The notes below the pieces were generated by a model. The model worked only from the letters and a program-made list of their open reading frames with translations, searched no databases and had not been told where the DNA came from. DNA of 64,000 nt from Marchantia polymorpha subsp. ruderalis (Eukaryota; Streptophyta; Marchantiopsida; Marchantiales; Marchantiaceae). Numbering within the stretch: position 1 is the stretch's first letter; each line of letters starts with the position of its first letter. Position numbers and translations under genes: made by a program. The stretch lies in assembly GCA_037833965.1 (NCBI GenBank), contig AP031358.1, forward strand, positions 6,146,001 to 6,210,000. Direction: 5' to 3'. Positions 52,506 through 64,000 of this stretch are shown piece after piece.

Positions 52506-53403
52506 GGACTCTTCCAGTTTCGGAAGTGCAGATCAGGAACTCACTTTCTTGGCGTGTTTGTGCATTTTGGTCCTGGCACCACGTAGAGAAGCTGCAGCAT
52601 AGCGAAGTTACCGTATGTTGTAGTTGAAGGCCTTCGGCTGAATGTTCAGAGCTAGTACCCGGTTAGAGACTTGAGTAGTGCGGATCTGCACCTGCGGGTG
52701 ATTTCTGATACTCAGAGCCGGCTGCGAGTTAGATACTTGAACAGTTCCCCCTTACTCCTTCGAGTGACATATCCTGATTGTACTCCTACGGGAAGTTTCC
52801 CCTGAATGCCAATGTGAAGTTTCATTACTTCGTGTAAACCTTGGTTTGTAATTCAGGTTGTGTGTGTGTTACTGGATCGTGTTTTCAGTAAGTTCTCAGT
52901 CGGGTCTGCACTCCCTGCGTTTTGTGTGATAGTCGAGGGTGACGTCCACGGCGTACGTAGAGGCTTCGTTCCGAAGTGAGAAGTCCAGTCCGGGTACCCC
53001 CGCTAGTTCCTGGCGGAAGGGCAGTAAAAGCCGGAGTGGGAGGCACTTCCTGCAGAACCTCTGAGTGAACTTGCGAGACACTTTCCTCCTGAAATCCGAA
53101 GCGGAGGTCCTGACCGACCTCCGAGTTGTGCTTTTTGCCAGTTTCAGGTGTGTGTGTGTGTGTGTGTTGAGTGACCAAGCTGTACCGTGCATCCTCCGAG
53201 CATCCTCCGAGTTGAGTTCCTCCTCCGAGTCGAGCCTCCGAGTCGAGCACTGCAGTATTTCTGGGAGTGACAGTCGCCTAGAATTCAAACTCTACCAAAA
53301 GTCTGTTAAACGTGACACTTTTACTCTGTGTGTTGCCTCTGTCCCTGTGGGTTCGATCTTTTTACCACCATACTGCAGTTTTAGCCTTTGGTGGGTTATT
53401 ACA

Positions 53404-56400
53404 GTAACCCCAGGCGTCGGAGCGCTGCAGTGACTTCCGACTGCAAGTGCGCCATAGTGTCGCGCGCACCCGACAAGAAGGTTTCTAATTTTCGCGCCAC
53501 TCGCCGCCGACTCCGACTGTCACCTTCCGTCAATGCCGCCGCCCGAAGCTCGAACTCCCTGAGTGTGATCCTCTCTTGGGCTGCCACCTCCCAATGGGTG
53601 TATCCGTTTAGACAACGAGTCACCCGTGCCGCCAACTCTCCTCGTGCCCTGCAGCTGCTCTCCACCTCTGCCAGCTGCATTTCTAAATCCGCACGTTGTG
53701 CCCTCAAATCCGAGCACTCGGTTTGCAAGTTGCACAACAACTCCTCATCCTCCTTGCGGGCTCTTTGACTTTCCTCTAAGGCGCGCGTCTGGCGCGCAAG
53801 CTCGGCTGCTAGGACTTTGTTCTGTCTCCGCTCCTCCTGCAGTTCCGACTCGATCTTTGCCCGTATTAGTTCGGCCTCCGCCTGACTCTTCGTCGCCGCA
53901 TCCTCCTTCTGCTGCTGCAAGGCTTGGTACAGCTTCTGGGTGACCGCCAGGTGTTGTCGGAGGGCGGTGTTCCTTTCCACATATACTTGGCAACTAGAGG
54001 CCCACTTTGCCACCTTGATCCTCGTCCTTCGCCTGATAGTCTCCACATAAGACTGCGGTTTTAAGGCACTTGCGTATTTGGATGTCTTGCGATCCAGATA
54101 TCGCAGGAGTGGAACTATCTGTTCGCACAGCACCCCTGTTGGCGTTTTCTGCACCGAATCCTCTTCTTGCTCTTCCGAGCTCGTCTCATCCTCAGTCTCG
54201 AGGATCTCAGTCGCCACCGAATCCCTTGGCGACTCCCTGGAACTGTGGCGCGCAGCAGCTTCCGCTGCGACTGCTGCTCCACTGCCTGCTAAAATATCCA
54301 GGGCAGTGGGAGATCCCACTGCTTGAGCCCCTGTTCCGGCTCGATCTTCGGTTTGTGAAGGGGTCGACGCCGCAGTGACTTTTGTCACTCTTGCACCGCC
54401 CGCTTCTGCTGCCTGTCCTTCCGGCGCAATCTGCGCGGAAGGTGTCCTTGCTGAAGGTGCGTCCGCCGAAGGCGTCCGCACACTGGTCGTTGGCCCCATC
54501 CGTCTCGCAGTCGGCGAATCCGGCTGACTCTCTGTTGTCCGACTCGCAGTCGGCCGACCAGCAGTTGTCCGACTGGGAGTCGGATACACCCTGCGCGTCT
54601 TGACTCCACTTGGCCTGCTTGTTGGGGGCGTTCTTCCAGAAGTGCCTTCCGCCGAAGACGACCCTTTGAGGATTGTTGGCTCGTCAGCCAAACTCTCTTC
54701 TGCTTCCGGCCTGCTGTCCGGTTCAACGCGCCGTTCAGTTGGCCTTCCTTCCGCTTGTCGACCTTCAGTCATCCGACTCGCAGTCGGCCGGCTGTCAGTC
54801 CGTCCATCTCCTCCCGAAGGCCGTGGTGCCTTCTGTGCAGAGGTATCTGCCGTCTTCCCTAGAATCTGAGCGATTATCTCTTCCTGTGTGAGATTCCGCC
54901 GGGTCGGAGTTCGCCTGGTCTCCTCAGTAACAGTTGGCATTCTGCGTGCCCTCTGTTTTGGTCGACTGTGAGGCTCGGGGGTGGGCCGACCACGAGTCGG
55001 CGCAGCTGGTACTTCCGGCTGCCTGTCCTCAGGTCTCTCATCCCACTTCCGCTTGCGCGGAATGCGCTCACTTCGACGTTCTTCTGCTGCTCTGGCTGGA
55101 GCCGGAGCCGGAGGCGTACTGGCAGGTTCCTCGTCCGGATCCGTGTCTACTTCGGCCTCCCTCGAATATCTACCTGGATAAGACCGGCTCAGCTGCGGAA
55201 ACCGAGTTTTCTCAGCATTCGTCAAACATCCCATCGCCCGGTAAAACACGATTAAGTAAGGCGATAGATGATTGAGCGTTCCTCCCCTCTCTTCTTGCGC
55301 ATGTTGGCGCGTCACCTTCCACAGGAGCCGTGCCCAATGCACCGGAGCTCCTGACAACACTAGCTCCACGAACTCTACCTGCCAACCATGCATGTAAGCG
55401 GTCTTGGTCGGCTGCAATATCTGCAGCAATGCTGTCGCGACATTTCTCCGCAATCGATCCTTGTAATCCCGAGTCCGGAAACCGTTCTTGGGATGTCTAG
55501 CCACCTTGAAGAGCTCATTGTAAGAGACTTCTTCCTCCTGGGACACTTTCACGCTGTCGGCCTCGAAGAGGAGATCCCCTTCCTCGCCGGCACACCTGCC
55601 CAACACCTGCGCCCAATTGCAAATTTCCCATCTCTCTGGGTGTGGGCGAAATCCGCGAGAAGGCTTGTGTCTCTCTTGCAGATACTCGCGCACCATCTCC
55701 GGACACGTCCAATTCCACCCCCAGAGGAGAAAATCGAGCTTCAGCCTCGTCAGCACATCTTGAAATGCGCGTAGACCGATCTGCGGCACCCTGAGTGGAG
55801 ACACTCGCAGTTGGGGAACCTTCGACATTGCGTTGCCTGCACACACAAACGTTCTCCCTTTCGCTCACTCTCTCACAATCGCCACTGCGCGTCGGCCACT
55901 CAAGCACTGACTGCTCACTCTCTCTGCGCTCGTTCAAGATCGCTACTCCAATTCTTTCAAGGTCCGCCAAGATCCTTGTGCAACTCGTCTCCGCACTCTC
56001 TACTCTCACTGCAGGTCGCTCCGCCCTTGCGCGTAATCTTGGAACTGGAAATTGCAAAGTCAAGAATGAGAGAATGAGACTGGAGCGCAGTCTTTTCTTC
56101 TCCGATTTCAAGAACGTCCAACGTTCTTACTGGTTGCAACGTACGCAGCCGGCTATACGGCTTAACGGTTCGCCCTTTGCATGCGCGAATTCACGTCCCC
56201 GCATTGCGCGCATTCGCATGCTTAAACGTTGAATTCTCCCGCCGCCGCCACCTTCCGGACTCGAGTCCGCTGCAGGGTATACGTCGGCCCTGTTGTCTTT
56301 TCCTAACCCGCCCTTCTCCGGAGGCGTGTCGCCGCTGGCGCGTTCATTATCCGTCGGCGCCTTGCTGGAGGCGCACATCCAGCCGGAGCGAATTACGCCG

Positions 56401-57182
56401 GCGCGCAGTCGTACCGCCTATTTTGTCCTTTATGCCTCGTCCGTTGCTGCCAGCGCATATCCGTCAGCGCAACTCATGCCAGCGCATCCGGCCGTCAGCG
56501 CCACGTCGGAGGCGTACATCCGACCGGCGCTTTCCTTCCATGAACAGCCGCCAAGGGCGCTTCCGACTCTGAGTTGGTTTCCTCCTGTGAGCGCGTGATT
56601 CCGCCGAAGGCGCATCGCCGAGGGCGTACGGGAATCCTTTCCGGCTGTGAACCCTAGCGCGAACGGCGCATGTCCGGCTACGAGTTTTCCGACGCTCATA
56701 ACTTCTCCATTCCTGATCCATCTCCGGCGCTCTTGGACTCGTTAGAACGAGCGTCCCGAGCTCTTTCTAAAGCAACTTCAACCAACTGGATCTACCGTGT
56801 ATCCCGATTGTTATGAAGGTTTTCCCTTTCCGCGCTAGCGGCGCTTCGCCGAAGGCGCACTCATGGTCGGATGCCTTTAGAGGTCCGGGCCCTTCTCCTG
56901 ACGTCTTTAGCAAAACCTCCTCCTGAGGTGTCTGCGCCGGAAGCGTAGCTTCCTCATACGCTAGAGGCGCGTGAGTAGAGACACCTCAAAAAGGAGCTTT
57001 TGCCGAAGGCGCCGAAGACGTTGGCGTTGGTACATCCGACTACGTGATTCTTTGTGCCCTCGTGACGATCTCATCAATCCACTCTATTTAGCGTACCCTT
57101 CTCTAGCTACAAACACTGCTTTGGTACTAGTTTTCTAAAATTGTTTAAATTCTGCAAAAAAAACAAAAAGTGTGTTACCACA
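53404..57182 (-). repeat. Solo LTR B2, right fragment (5' part of the LTR)
   Basis: Reverse complement of the first ~3.8 kb of the family B LTR, from inside ORF3 (after the GTAAC duplication, 53404-53408) to the LTR start (TGTGGTAACAC, 57182). With 36780-37871 it rebuilds one LTR of about 4866 bp, flanked by ATGTT on both sides. No internal element sequence is present, so the host copy was a solo LTR before the insertion. Confidence 0.95.
53409..55828 (-). pseudogene. ORF3 of solo LTR B2, cut by the nested insertion
   Basis: Starts at the ATG at 55826-55828 and is open for about 806 codons, through the Trp-rich domain, the Pro/Arg-rich middle and the coiled coil. It then runs into the inserted element and stops at once (TAA formed by the end of the inserted LTR at 53399-53401). 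The missing tail is at 37736-37871. It was intact before the insertion, and many amino-acid differences from the other copies are conservative. Confidence 0.85.
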
Positions 57183-57187
57183 ATGTT
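57183..57187. repeat. Target-site duplication of solo LTR B2, right copy (ATGTT)
   Basis: Perfect match to 36775-36779, although the two are 20 kb apart because of the nested insertion. Confidence 0.92.
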
Positions 57188-59495
57188 TGTATGACAATCA
57201 CAGCTACAGGTTAGTAAGAGCAAATAGTTGTGTCAGCTCTATAGGGTGAGTTGCGATGATTTGTATTCAAGATCTATGTTATTCGGTATAATGAACCGTG
57301 TTCGATATGCAGAAGAGTAAAGATATATCTGTTATATTGATTTGTTGATTGAGTAACTTAATCGATATAAAGGTAAATATGCTGAATCCATATGTGAATA
57401 ATCTCAGATAATTTTTTGAATATGGTGAGTAAATAGATTTGAAAATAATATTTTTCTACAAATGATCTACATCTAACTATTGTTACAGCGGGTCAATTCG
57501 GAAACTATATAGCTAATATTATTTCGAGTACCCAGGTTCGCTAATTGTCCTAATTTTATCTAAATTTTCTATCCTTTATTTTATTAAAATCATAAAAAAA
57601 AAATTTTGTATGTCTTGGCAAGTTGTATTATTCGAAAATGATAAAAAAAATAAATATGATCTACATTATATCAACATTGAGTGTAACTTTTTACTTTGTC
57701 CATAAATGCAATACAATCTGTAGGTCAAAGTGAAACTATAGATTAACACTAAATTAGGTTTATTACACGTAAGTTCAAAACAAAGTTTTTCATTCCGAAA
57801 TACTGTTTAAAAAAAGATTAGTAACTGATGGCATGATATGGATGTAAATTTTGTGAGAAGAAAATTACATGGAAAGACATACAACATAAAAACAACTAGA
57901 TAATCTAGGTGAGTTTATGTTCATGCCACATTAGATTTCTCAACTCAAAATCATAATATTTTTCATCTAAAGATTTCATCAACATAATACTTGATAGTTT
58001 AACTCAACATGGTATATTATTGAAAGTTTCAATAGTCAGTCAGATTTAAAATCCAAAGGATAAACTCAAACGAGAAACACAAATTATACATTTGACACAA
58101 AAAAAACTTCATCCACCTAAATGAAGTGATAGTGGTTCGGACTGGTTCAAACCCTAAACCTACGCGCATGGTCATGACAGAAGATAATCACAAATGAACA
58201 CAAGGTACATTTTTCAAAATATGAATATATCACAAAATAATTGAATTAAATCAATTATATTGTGACAAATAACATATTCAAGCTAATTAGACTTAATAAG
58301 GATCTTAAATATTTCCTTACACTTACATTAAACATAAATTTTGAATTAATTGAATAGTCTTAACCATTGATGTGCTGATGTAGAGCTTATCTTTCCAAAA
58401 AAAATTTGTATGGTGTTAAACATTAAATAAAGATCAAGCGACATATGACCCATTTGAGAGAATATGTAAATGTTATCTATAATGAGATAATTTTTTTAAT
58501 TATATATTTGTTTTTCTAAAAATAAAAAATTTATAATCTATTCACATATTCCACGCTTTAAAATATGAATTCTCTATCTTCAAATTCAATAAAATATCTG
58601 CATCGTTGTATATCAAAAAAAATTATTCGTCATTTATATTAACAATTTATTTCCTAATAATAAAAATGGGATTTATTTATTAAAGTATCAAATAAAGGGT
58701 TGACATTTTTAAGATATAAATATACAAAATTTCACATTGGATTATACATGATTTGATAACTTTTTTAACAAAATGAAAATATTGAGATTTATTTTATAAA
58801 AATTCAAGACCTTGTTTACATTTTATGTGTATTTATGCTAGATTTTATTCATATTTATATTTAAATATTAAATGAAGCTAATATTTCTTCTACAAAAAGA
58901 CAGTTAAATTTAGAAAAAATGTTCATATTATTTAATCCTTTGAATAATAGAATAATCTTGGTCGAATTAAATCATTTGCATATGGATAGTCCCACCAGGG
59001 TTACTGATGAAACAAATTCATTTAAGAAACAAAAGAACTAACTTTCATATTTCTGTTGATTATGACAGAAAACTCTTGTGAAATCTGTAATAAAAAAATA
59101 TTTATTTATTTGATTAATAAAATCTATCTTGTGATCTTGAGAATCAACGTGTTAATACAATGAACTCTTTTTTTAAAGTAAACTTATGATCATCTTAAAT
59201 TTTCAGGATATCTACAACCGATATATGCATTATAGGATATTCAAATCAATCAAAGAATTCTTGATTCGTGCTAAATATCTCAAAGATGCGTTGCTATTGT
59301 ACATAAACAAACTTACTCTACTTGTAAATCCTCATGTGGCATTTGAGATTTCGTCTTCTCATATTGCTCATCAATCTAATATTTTTTGGACCCAATGATA
59401 AGTTTACACTTTTATTATGCTTGACAACTTTTGGCTTGAATATCGTGATGATATATAGTAATACCATTGAATTGATTTGTGATCGTAGATGTGAC
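57188..59495. other. Very AT-rich gene-free stretch
   Basis: No coding-like ORF (the longest, 59186-59398, is AT-biased). A telo-box AAACCCTAAACC is near 58150. Nothing else recognised. Confidence 0.55.
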
Positions 59496-59533
59496 ATAGA
59501 TTTGAACCTTTCTTAAAAGAGGTTCAAATCTAT
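59496..59533. repeat. Short hairpin with perfect 14-bp arms
   Basis: Arms 59496-59509 and 59520-59533, loop of 10 bases (TTCTTAAAAG). Confidence 0.85.
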
Positions 59534-60523
59534 ATAAACATTTTAAAATTGATCAACAAAATATAAAATTTTAAAGTTTTGAGCTCTAGAGACATTATAT
59601 GCAATAGTATTATATCTTTATGTATCATTATATACAAAGCATTTTGAGTAAAAACGAGCTTATGAAGACGTGTGCAGTCGTTTTTTCTTTATATGTATGA
59701 GAAGATAGCCAATATTTTCCCTATTGATGTGAAAATCATTGGACACGTAAATTATAGTTTATTTGCGCTCGGAGTGGTCCTGTTAGAGAACTATTTTCTT
59801 ATCTGAGGCCATGCGGTTAGTCCGGGCCGAGGTTCATCTCTAATCCCGATGGGGAGTTAGTGTAACAAAAAGAATCCAAGACGAAGACATTGTAAGAATA
59901 TCAACTGTTTTTTCCCATATACTTCAAATCATGGACGTAAATTTTAATAAATGTTTATGAGAGGTAATATTCTTTAAGAACACGTTGTACAAAATTCTGC
60001 TAATCTATACTGAAATTTTTCATATCTTTAGCCGCTAGTGGAAAACTCATAACATTACATTATTCTTATTGGTATGCAGACTTTATTTCTTTTTTGCATT
60101 CCGTTGGAGTATACAATTTGGATTTGTTTAGTTACATCAGCAAAAATATTTTACAATATGGGGTTATGAAGACTAGCCCGTGCTACTTATTTGCTTTGAT
60201 GCTGATGAGGCTTGATGGGACCTTCCCATCAAATTTGCTAAACGACTTAGTCCTCCTTCTTAGTTTAATCATCTCATTTTCGCAATGGTCGAGATTCTTC
60301 CAGAAGGAGAGTTTCATCCCATAATCAGCACAGGAACAGACAGACGTGGCAAATAGAGTAATTTAGAATTTCGTACATTTCCACTCAGAAGATTGACAAG
60401 AAGTCAAACTCTGACAGTCGTTAACGTCTTTCTCCTCGGTATCCGCTTCTGGACGAGACCAATTAATAAAGTAACTGGCTTTGACTATGACCGACTCCGA
60501 GAGTCTAGAAGTCTGTCACTAGA
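59534..60523. other. Gene-free stretch
   Basis: AT-rich with a small GC-richer island at about 59770-59870. A 76-codon frame at 60094-60324 is hydrophobic but has no recognisable family. Confidence 0.45.
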
Positions 60524-60764
60524 GGAGCCCTGTGGACTGTAGGTACACCAAAGTCAAGCACTCATCGCACCTTCAGTATAATAAAGCAAGAGGGAGGAGC
60601 CCTGTGGACTGTAGGTACACCAAAGTCAAGCACTCATAGCATCTTCAGTATAAAAAAGCAAGAGGGAGGAGCCCTGTGGACGGTAGGTACACCGATGTCA
60701 AGCACTCGAAACCAGCGCATCCAATAACGAGCCAGCGCACCTTCAGTATAATAAAGCAAGAGGG
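60524..60764 (+). repeat. 72-bp tandem repeat, three units
   Basis: Units start at 60524, 60596 and 60668 (each GGAGCCCTGTGGAC...). Each ends with TTCAGTATA(A)TAAAGCAAGAGG. The third unit has an extra ~25 bases. The repeated TATAATAAAG could look like promoter elements. Confidence 0.92.
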
Positions 60765-63600
60765 TAGAATTGGGCTATAAGCTGAGTGATGGAGAGTGGA
60801 AGGCGGGCTGGAGTGAAGGAAGTCAACAAGAACTAGACGTGGTAAGAAATTCTCCGGAACTTGCTACTCTCCTATTTGCTTCTGTCGTAAGGTCTCGGCT
60901 TGATTTGCCAGTAATCTTTGCGGTCCTACAAGTGGTGCAAGTGCTGTGATGTAACTTGATCTCTCACTATACCAGCTGGTGAATTGTAAAGTACATTTAT
61001 TCACATTGATACTTAGACGTCTATCAGAGGAATACCATTGAGCGTCAGACTTCATTCATACTGGACAGCTGTCATTCACTGCAAGAGGGGATTGCGACTA
61101 AAATTCGACTTCCGCACCAGATTCTGCAATTTCCACCGCACAGGAATTAACCCTCGCCTGCTTGGAAAGCAGGAAGGTGGTGAGGATATTCCTTCTCCAC
61201 CTATTCTGAAGAGGGCTTTTAGCACATTCTGGAGGTATTGGTAGACATATTGTCAACTAGTTCGACTGCTCTCGAAGTAACAGGAGTAGCACAGAGTAGG
61301 TGCTTGTACTTATGTTGGGTGTGCACAGAAGAAGAAGACTTGATGTGGCGGCATAATGTAACAATTAAAAAATGTAGAGATCTCATAAGAATACACTAGC
61401 ATCGAAATATATCTCATTTGCATGAAGGTCGGGGTTCGCATGAGTTGATTCCTTGACGCACAATCTTGACACACTTAAGAACTCTAAATTTTCATGGCGA
61501 GATAATGTATTGTCCATTGAATCTTTTGGCCTTGAGATGAGGATGTAAAGATCGCTGTTAATAAGGACGGTCTGCACAAGAGAACAAAAGCTCTGTCGTC
61601 TTCGTCACAAGAGCTGAAGCGACCCAGCCGAGTGCCAGGATCAATGATTTTGAGGATGGACGGAGCTGATAACACAAAACACACGGGAACATCCGCAACG
61701 AAGAAGCTACATAGGAAGATCATGTAACCAAATTTTCATACAAACACCAGAAGATTGTGTCACCGCACGTCAGCAGTGGTATGAGCAAACATGGATGCAA
61801 TTACCTGGTAACCGAGCGTAGCCAGGATTGAGATTTGGAAGTCCAATTCCACCCAACATCCTTTTGATCTTGTCTTCCTATGAACGTTCTTGTTGAGCAG
61901 CATCAGGTTGAATATTTTCTCCATCAGTTAGGTCCAGGTGAGGAGGAGGAGAGCTGGATTTCTGACTCTGAAAGTCCTGTAAGTTGACCGATCATCCCTC
62001 TTCTCTTCCGTGCTGCTTAAATTCTCTAGTGCTTTCACATCTGAAATTTAGAGTCTCTCTATCCAATGTGCACTTTCCGAGTTGACAATGTGTTATGAGC
62101 GATCATCGAGTTCAACATGCATGCTCGGAATAAGCACCAGAAAAGATTATTTGACTTGGTTGGCGCGCATGAAGAATCGTCCTCGGTCGGTAATGAATCA
62201 GTCTCATTAACGGGGCCACACGCTTGAAAGCTCGATGTTCGACCCCTTCAATTGAATATAAACATTTCGATCCACTTGATCATTCAAATCTTTCAATCTG
62301 TTCACTTTACCGCGAGGAATCCATCGAAACGATTACTTTAGATTTCGCTTCCCACATCTGGTCTACAAGTCTCTCGAAAAAAGCCTTCATCTCAGCAGCT
62401 TTGCAACAGAAAATATTCAACTGGGATGGAAGACGGTCCTGAAGAAATTAATAATCTCTCCTCTGGCAGACATCTTACGCCTTTGGGTTTATCCGTGGAC
62501 TGCTAGATGAATCTCCAACATCTTTATTGCTACAAAAGTATACTCTGAGTTCCAATAAAGTAGCTTACAAGGGAGATGCTGTGAGTACTTAACGTGTGCT
62601 AGACTTACATGACTGTACCCCTGCCTTCTGCATGATAGAATAGGTACCTCGTCATGTACGGGAAATGGATTGTAACATACCTTTCACCTACTTGAAACCA
62701 AATGGGTTGTTTGGAGCTAGATCCCAACAGAGTTTTCAATTTCACGATGGAGAACTTGTCCTATTATATGCGCAGCTGGCGCAAAATAACTGTAGTCAAC
62801 TTGTTGCCAGAACATGGTAAATAACATTCATTGTGATCGTGGAGTATCGGGTTGAGCTCTTGAGATGCCAAGACTTCGTCATGGAAGGAAGCTTGACGAA
62901 GTCTCTAGTGGAAAGAGATCTCCATGTAATCTTCCCTCCCGATATGAGACAGCTGCAACAGTTGATAATACCCAAAAGGCTTCGAAATATCTGATTAACC
63001 TCCTCAAAGATGAAAGGGGGCCTCAGGGAAATTTCATAATTACTTTTAAGCCTATAGTTAAAGATCAAATTTCAGCCAGTGAAGATATTCTTTATTACCT
63101 CTGAATTGCATCAATCGTTAGGAAATAGGAATGTAAGATCCAAAAGTGACGCGCTTTTTTGGAATCTGCTTGATCTCAGTTAGACGTTATATTCTCTGTC
63201 TTACAGACTTGGCGTCTAGAAATTTCCAGTTATTACTCTTGTCCCTTCAGCAGCCGACAGAAGCTCAGGGGATCTGAGCACACATGCCGTATACAAAAAA
63301 AAGGAAGGACGATTTGCTTTTTAATAAGCTGACTGTTGAAGTGGGCTCCCCTCGCATTGAGATGGCCACGAGGAACAATATCGACCGCTTTTCCGGATTT
63401 TCGTTGAAACTGGTGTACCAGTAAGTGCTCCAGTCATTGAGGTGAAAAATCTCGTGCCTGGTGACGTACTAGAGCGCGTTGAAATTAAAAAAGTACTCAA
63501 AAGGAAATCCTGATTGATTACGTGTCTTGATCCTCGCCCGACGACTCGCCCAACCAGGAAGGAAGGGGCAAGGAAGCACATCGGGTGTATGTGAGAGGGT
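60765..63600. other. Stretch without a supported gene
   Basis: More balanced base composition than 57-60 kb, with several short frames: minus 61484-61723, 79 residues with a hydrophobic N-terminus resembling a signal peptide; plus 62865-63104, 79 residues, basic; plus 63361-63510, 50 codons without ATG, with a protein-like stretch 'FVETGVPVSAPVIEVKNLV'. Any could be an exon. None is recognisable and no splice structure could be established. Confidence 0.35.
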
Positions 63601-63880
63601 GAAGCCTCGAACATTTGCCCTGGGCTGTCGTGGTCTTGTTCTGCTCATTGACAGTCGACAGTTTTAGAGAAGTGACGCGAACAAAAGGACCTCCAGCGTT
63701 GCTCTTCATGGCAGCCAGCACACCACTTCCATGTGAGGGTGAAGCCTCGAACATTTGCCCTGGGCTGTCGTGGTCTTGTTCTGCTCATTGACAGTCGACA
63801 GTTTTAGAGAAGTGACGCGAACAAAAGGACCTCCAGCGTTGCTCTTCATGGCAGCCAGCACACCACTTCCATGTGAGGGT
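63601..63880 (+). repeat. Perfect 140-bp tandem duplication
   Basis: 63601-63740 and 63741-63880 are identical base for base. A further 8-10 bases of a third unit follow before the match ends. The perfect identity means a very recent duplication or an assembly artefact. Confidence 0.93.
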
Positions 63881-64000
63881 GAGCTCGAGCCCGATCGGAG
63901 TTAATATATATCAAATATTTGAGTTTCCATGTAAGTTTGTCTAATTCTTTAGACTTTGAACGAGATCTTCATCTGAAGTCATGTTTCATTGTTATCTTTC

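Larger units (their letters stand above)
37872..53403 (+). mobile_element. Full-length 15.5-kb family B retrotransposon with giant ORF-bearing LTRs
   Basis: Structure: 5' LTR 37872-42742, primer site 42765-42782, gag-protease 42826-45654, in-frame UAG, pol 45655-48495, polypurine tract 48520-48532, 3' LTR 48533-53403, target duplication GTAAC. The LTRs are 4871 bp each, 63% of the element, and share a constant offset of 10661 with three substitutions that I found (39168/49829, 40032/50693, 40779/51440). All ORFs are open, so it may be active. Domain order RT-RNase H-integrase makes it Ty3/gypsy. The tRNA-Asp primer and absence of a chromodomain point to the Athila/Tat side (inference). The unusual parts are ORF3 within U3 and the readthrough stop. 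Confidence 0.96.
48533..53403 (+). repeat. Family B 3' LTR (4871 bp)
   Basis: Same length as the 5' LTR and differs at three positions that I saw. It is followed by GTAAC and the remainder of solo LTR B2. The U3 copy of ORF3 here is downstream of pol and inside the predicted genomic RNA; the core promoter equivalent is at 52477-52505. Confidence 0.96.

Noticed and set aside
55515-56111. 198-codon frame overlapping the ORF3 start (minus strand), partly present in other copies
   Set aside because: Open length and frame differ between copies (split into two frames in the full element), so it is not conserved as a protein; probably chance in a GC-rich leader.
59770-59870. GC-richer island with a GGTTC-containing stretch, considered as a SINE or small RNA gene
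   Set aside because: A and B box matches are weak and no T-run end or target duplication was found.

Overview
This window looks like nuclear DNA of a land plant. Evidence: large nested Ty3/gypsy LTR retrotransposons primed by a tRNA-Asp-like site, a decayed plant-type UDP-glycosyltransferase gene with a GT-AG intron, and AT-rich intergenic DNA. A bryophyte or other non-seed plant is my guess; the sequence alone does not settle it. At least half of the window is LTR-retrotransposon DNA. Convincing host genes are few.

Layout. (1) 1-9765: part of a giant LTR on the minus strand (called family C here), cut by the window edge and split by a 7.7-kb gypsy element (element A, 1339-9016). Element A has near-identical 771-bp LTRs but a heavily broken gag-pol. 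(2) 11170-16100: a complete solo LTR of a second giant-LTR family (family B), minus strand, target duplication AAGGC, carrying an intact ORF of about 853 codons. (3) 16.1-36.8 kb: mostly AT-rich intergenic DNA with an intronless acidic ORF (18579-19457), a direct plus inverted repeat cluster (19.7-22.1 kb), a possible membrane-anchored first exon (22423-22758), several short near-perfect palindromes, exon-like fragments, and a UDP-glycosyltransferase pseudogene (34.47-35.74 kb). (4) 36780-57182: another family B solo LTR on the minus strand (target duplication ATGTT). A full-length 15.5-kb family B element (37872-53403, plus strand, target duplication GTAAC) has inserted into it. (5) 57.2-64 kb: AT-rich DNA with 72-bp and 140-bp tandem repeats.

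The notable system is family B. Its two LTRs are each exactly 4871 bp and differ at only three positions that I saw. Each LTR holds a complete ORF of about 851 codons (ORF3) inside U3, upstream of the LTR's own TATA box. The internal region encodes gag-protease, then one in-frame UAG followed by CAA CUA, then RT-RNase H-integrase with no ATG of its own near its start. UAG CAA CUA fits the tobamovirus-type leaky-stop consensus UAG-CAR-YYA, so pol is probably made by readthrough. Genomic RNA started in the 5' LTR would read gag-pro-(UAG)-pol-ORF3, with ORF3 supplied by the 3' LTR in the place where retroviruses carry env or LTR-encoded accessory genes. ORF3 has a conserved N-terminal domain, a Pro/Arg/Thr-rich middle and a C-terminal coiled coil. 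I do not recognise its function. A diverged homologue in the family C LTR shows that the arrangement is older than family B.
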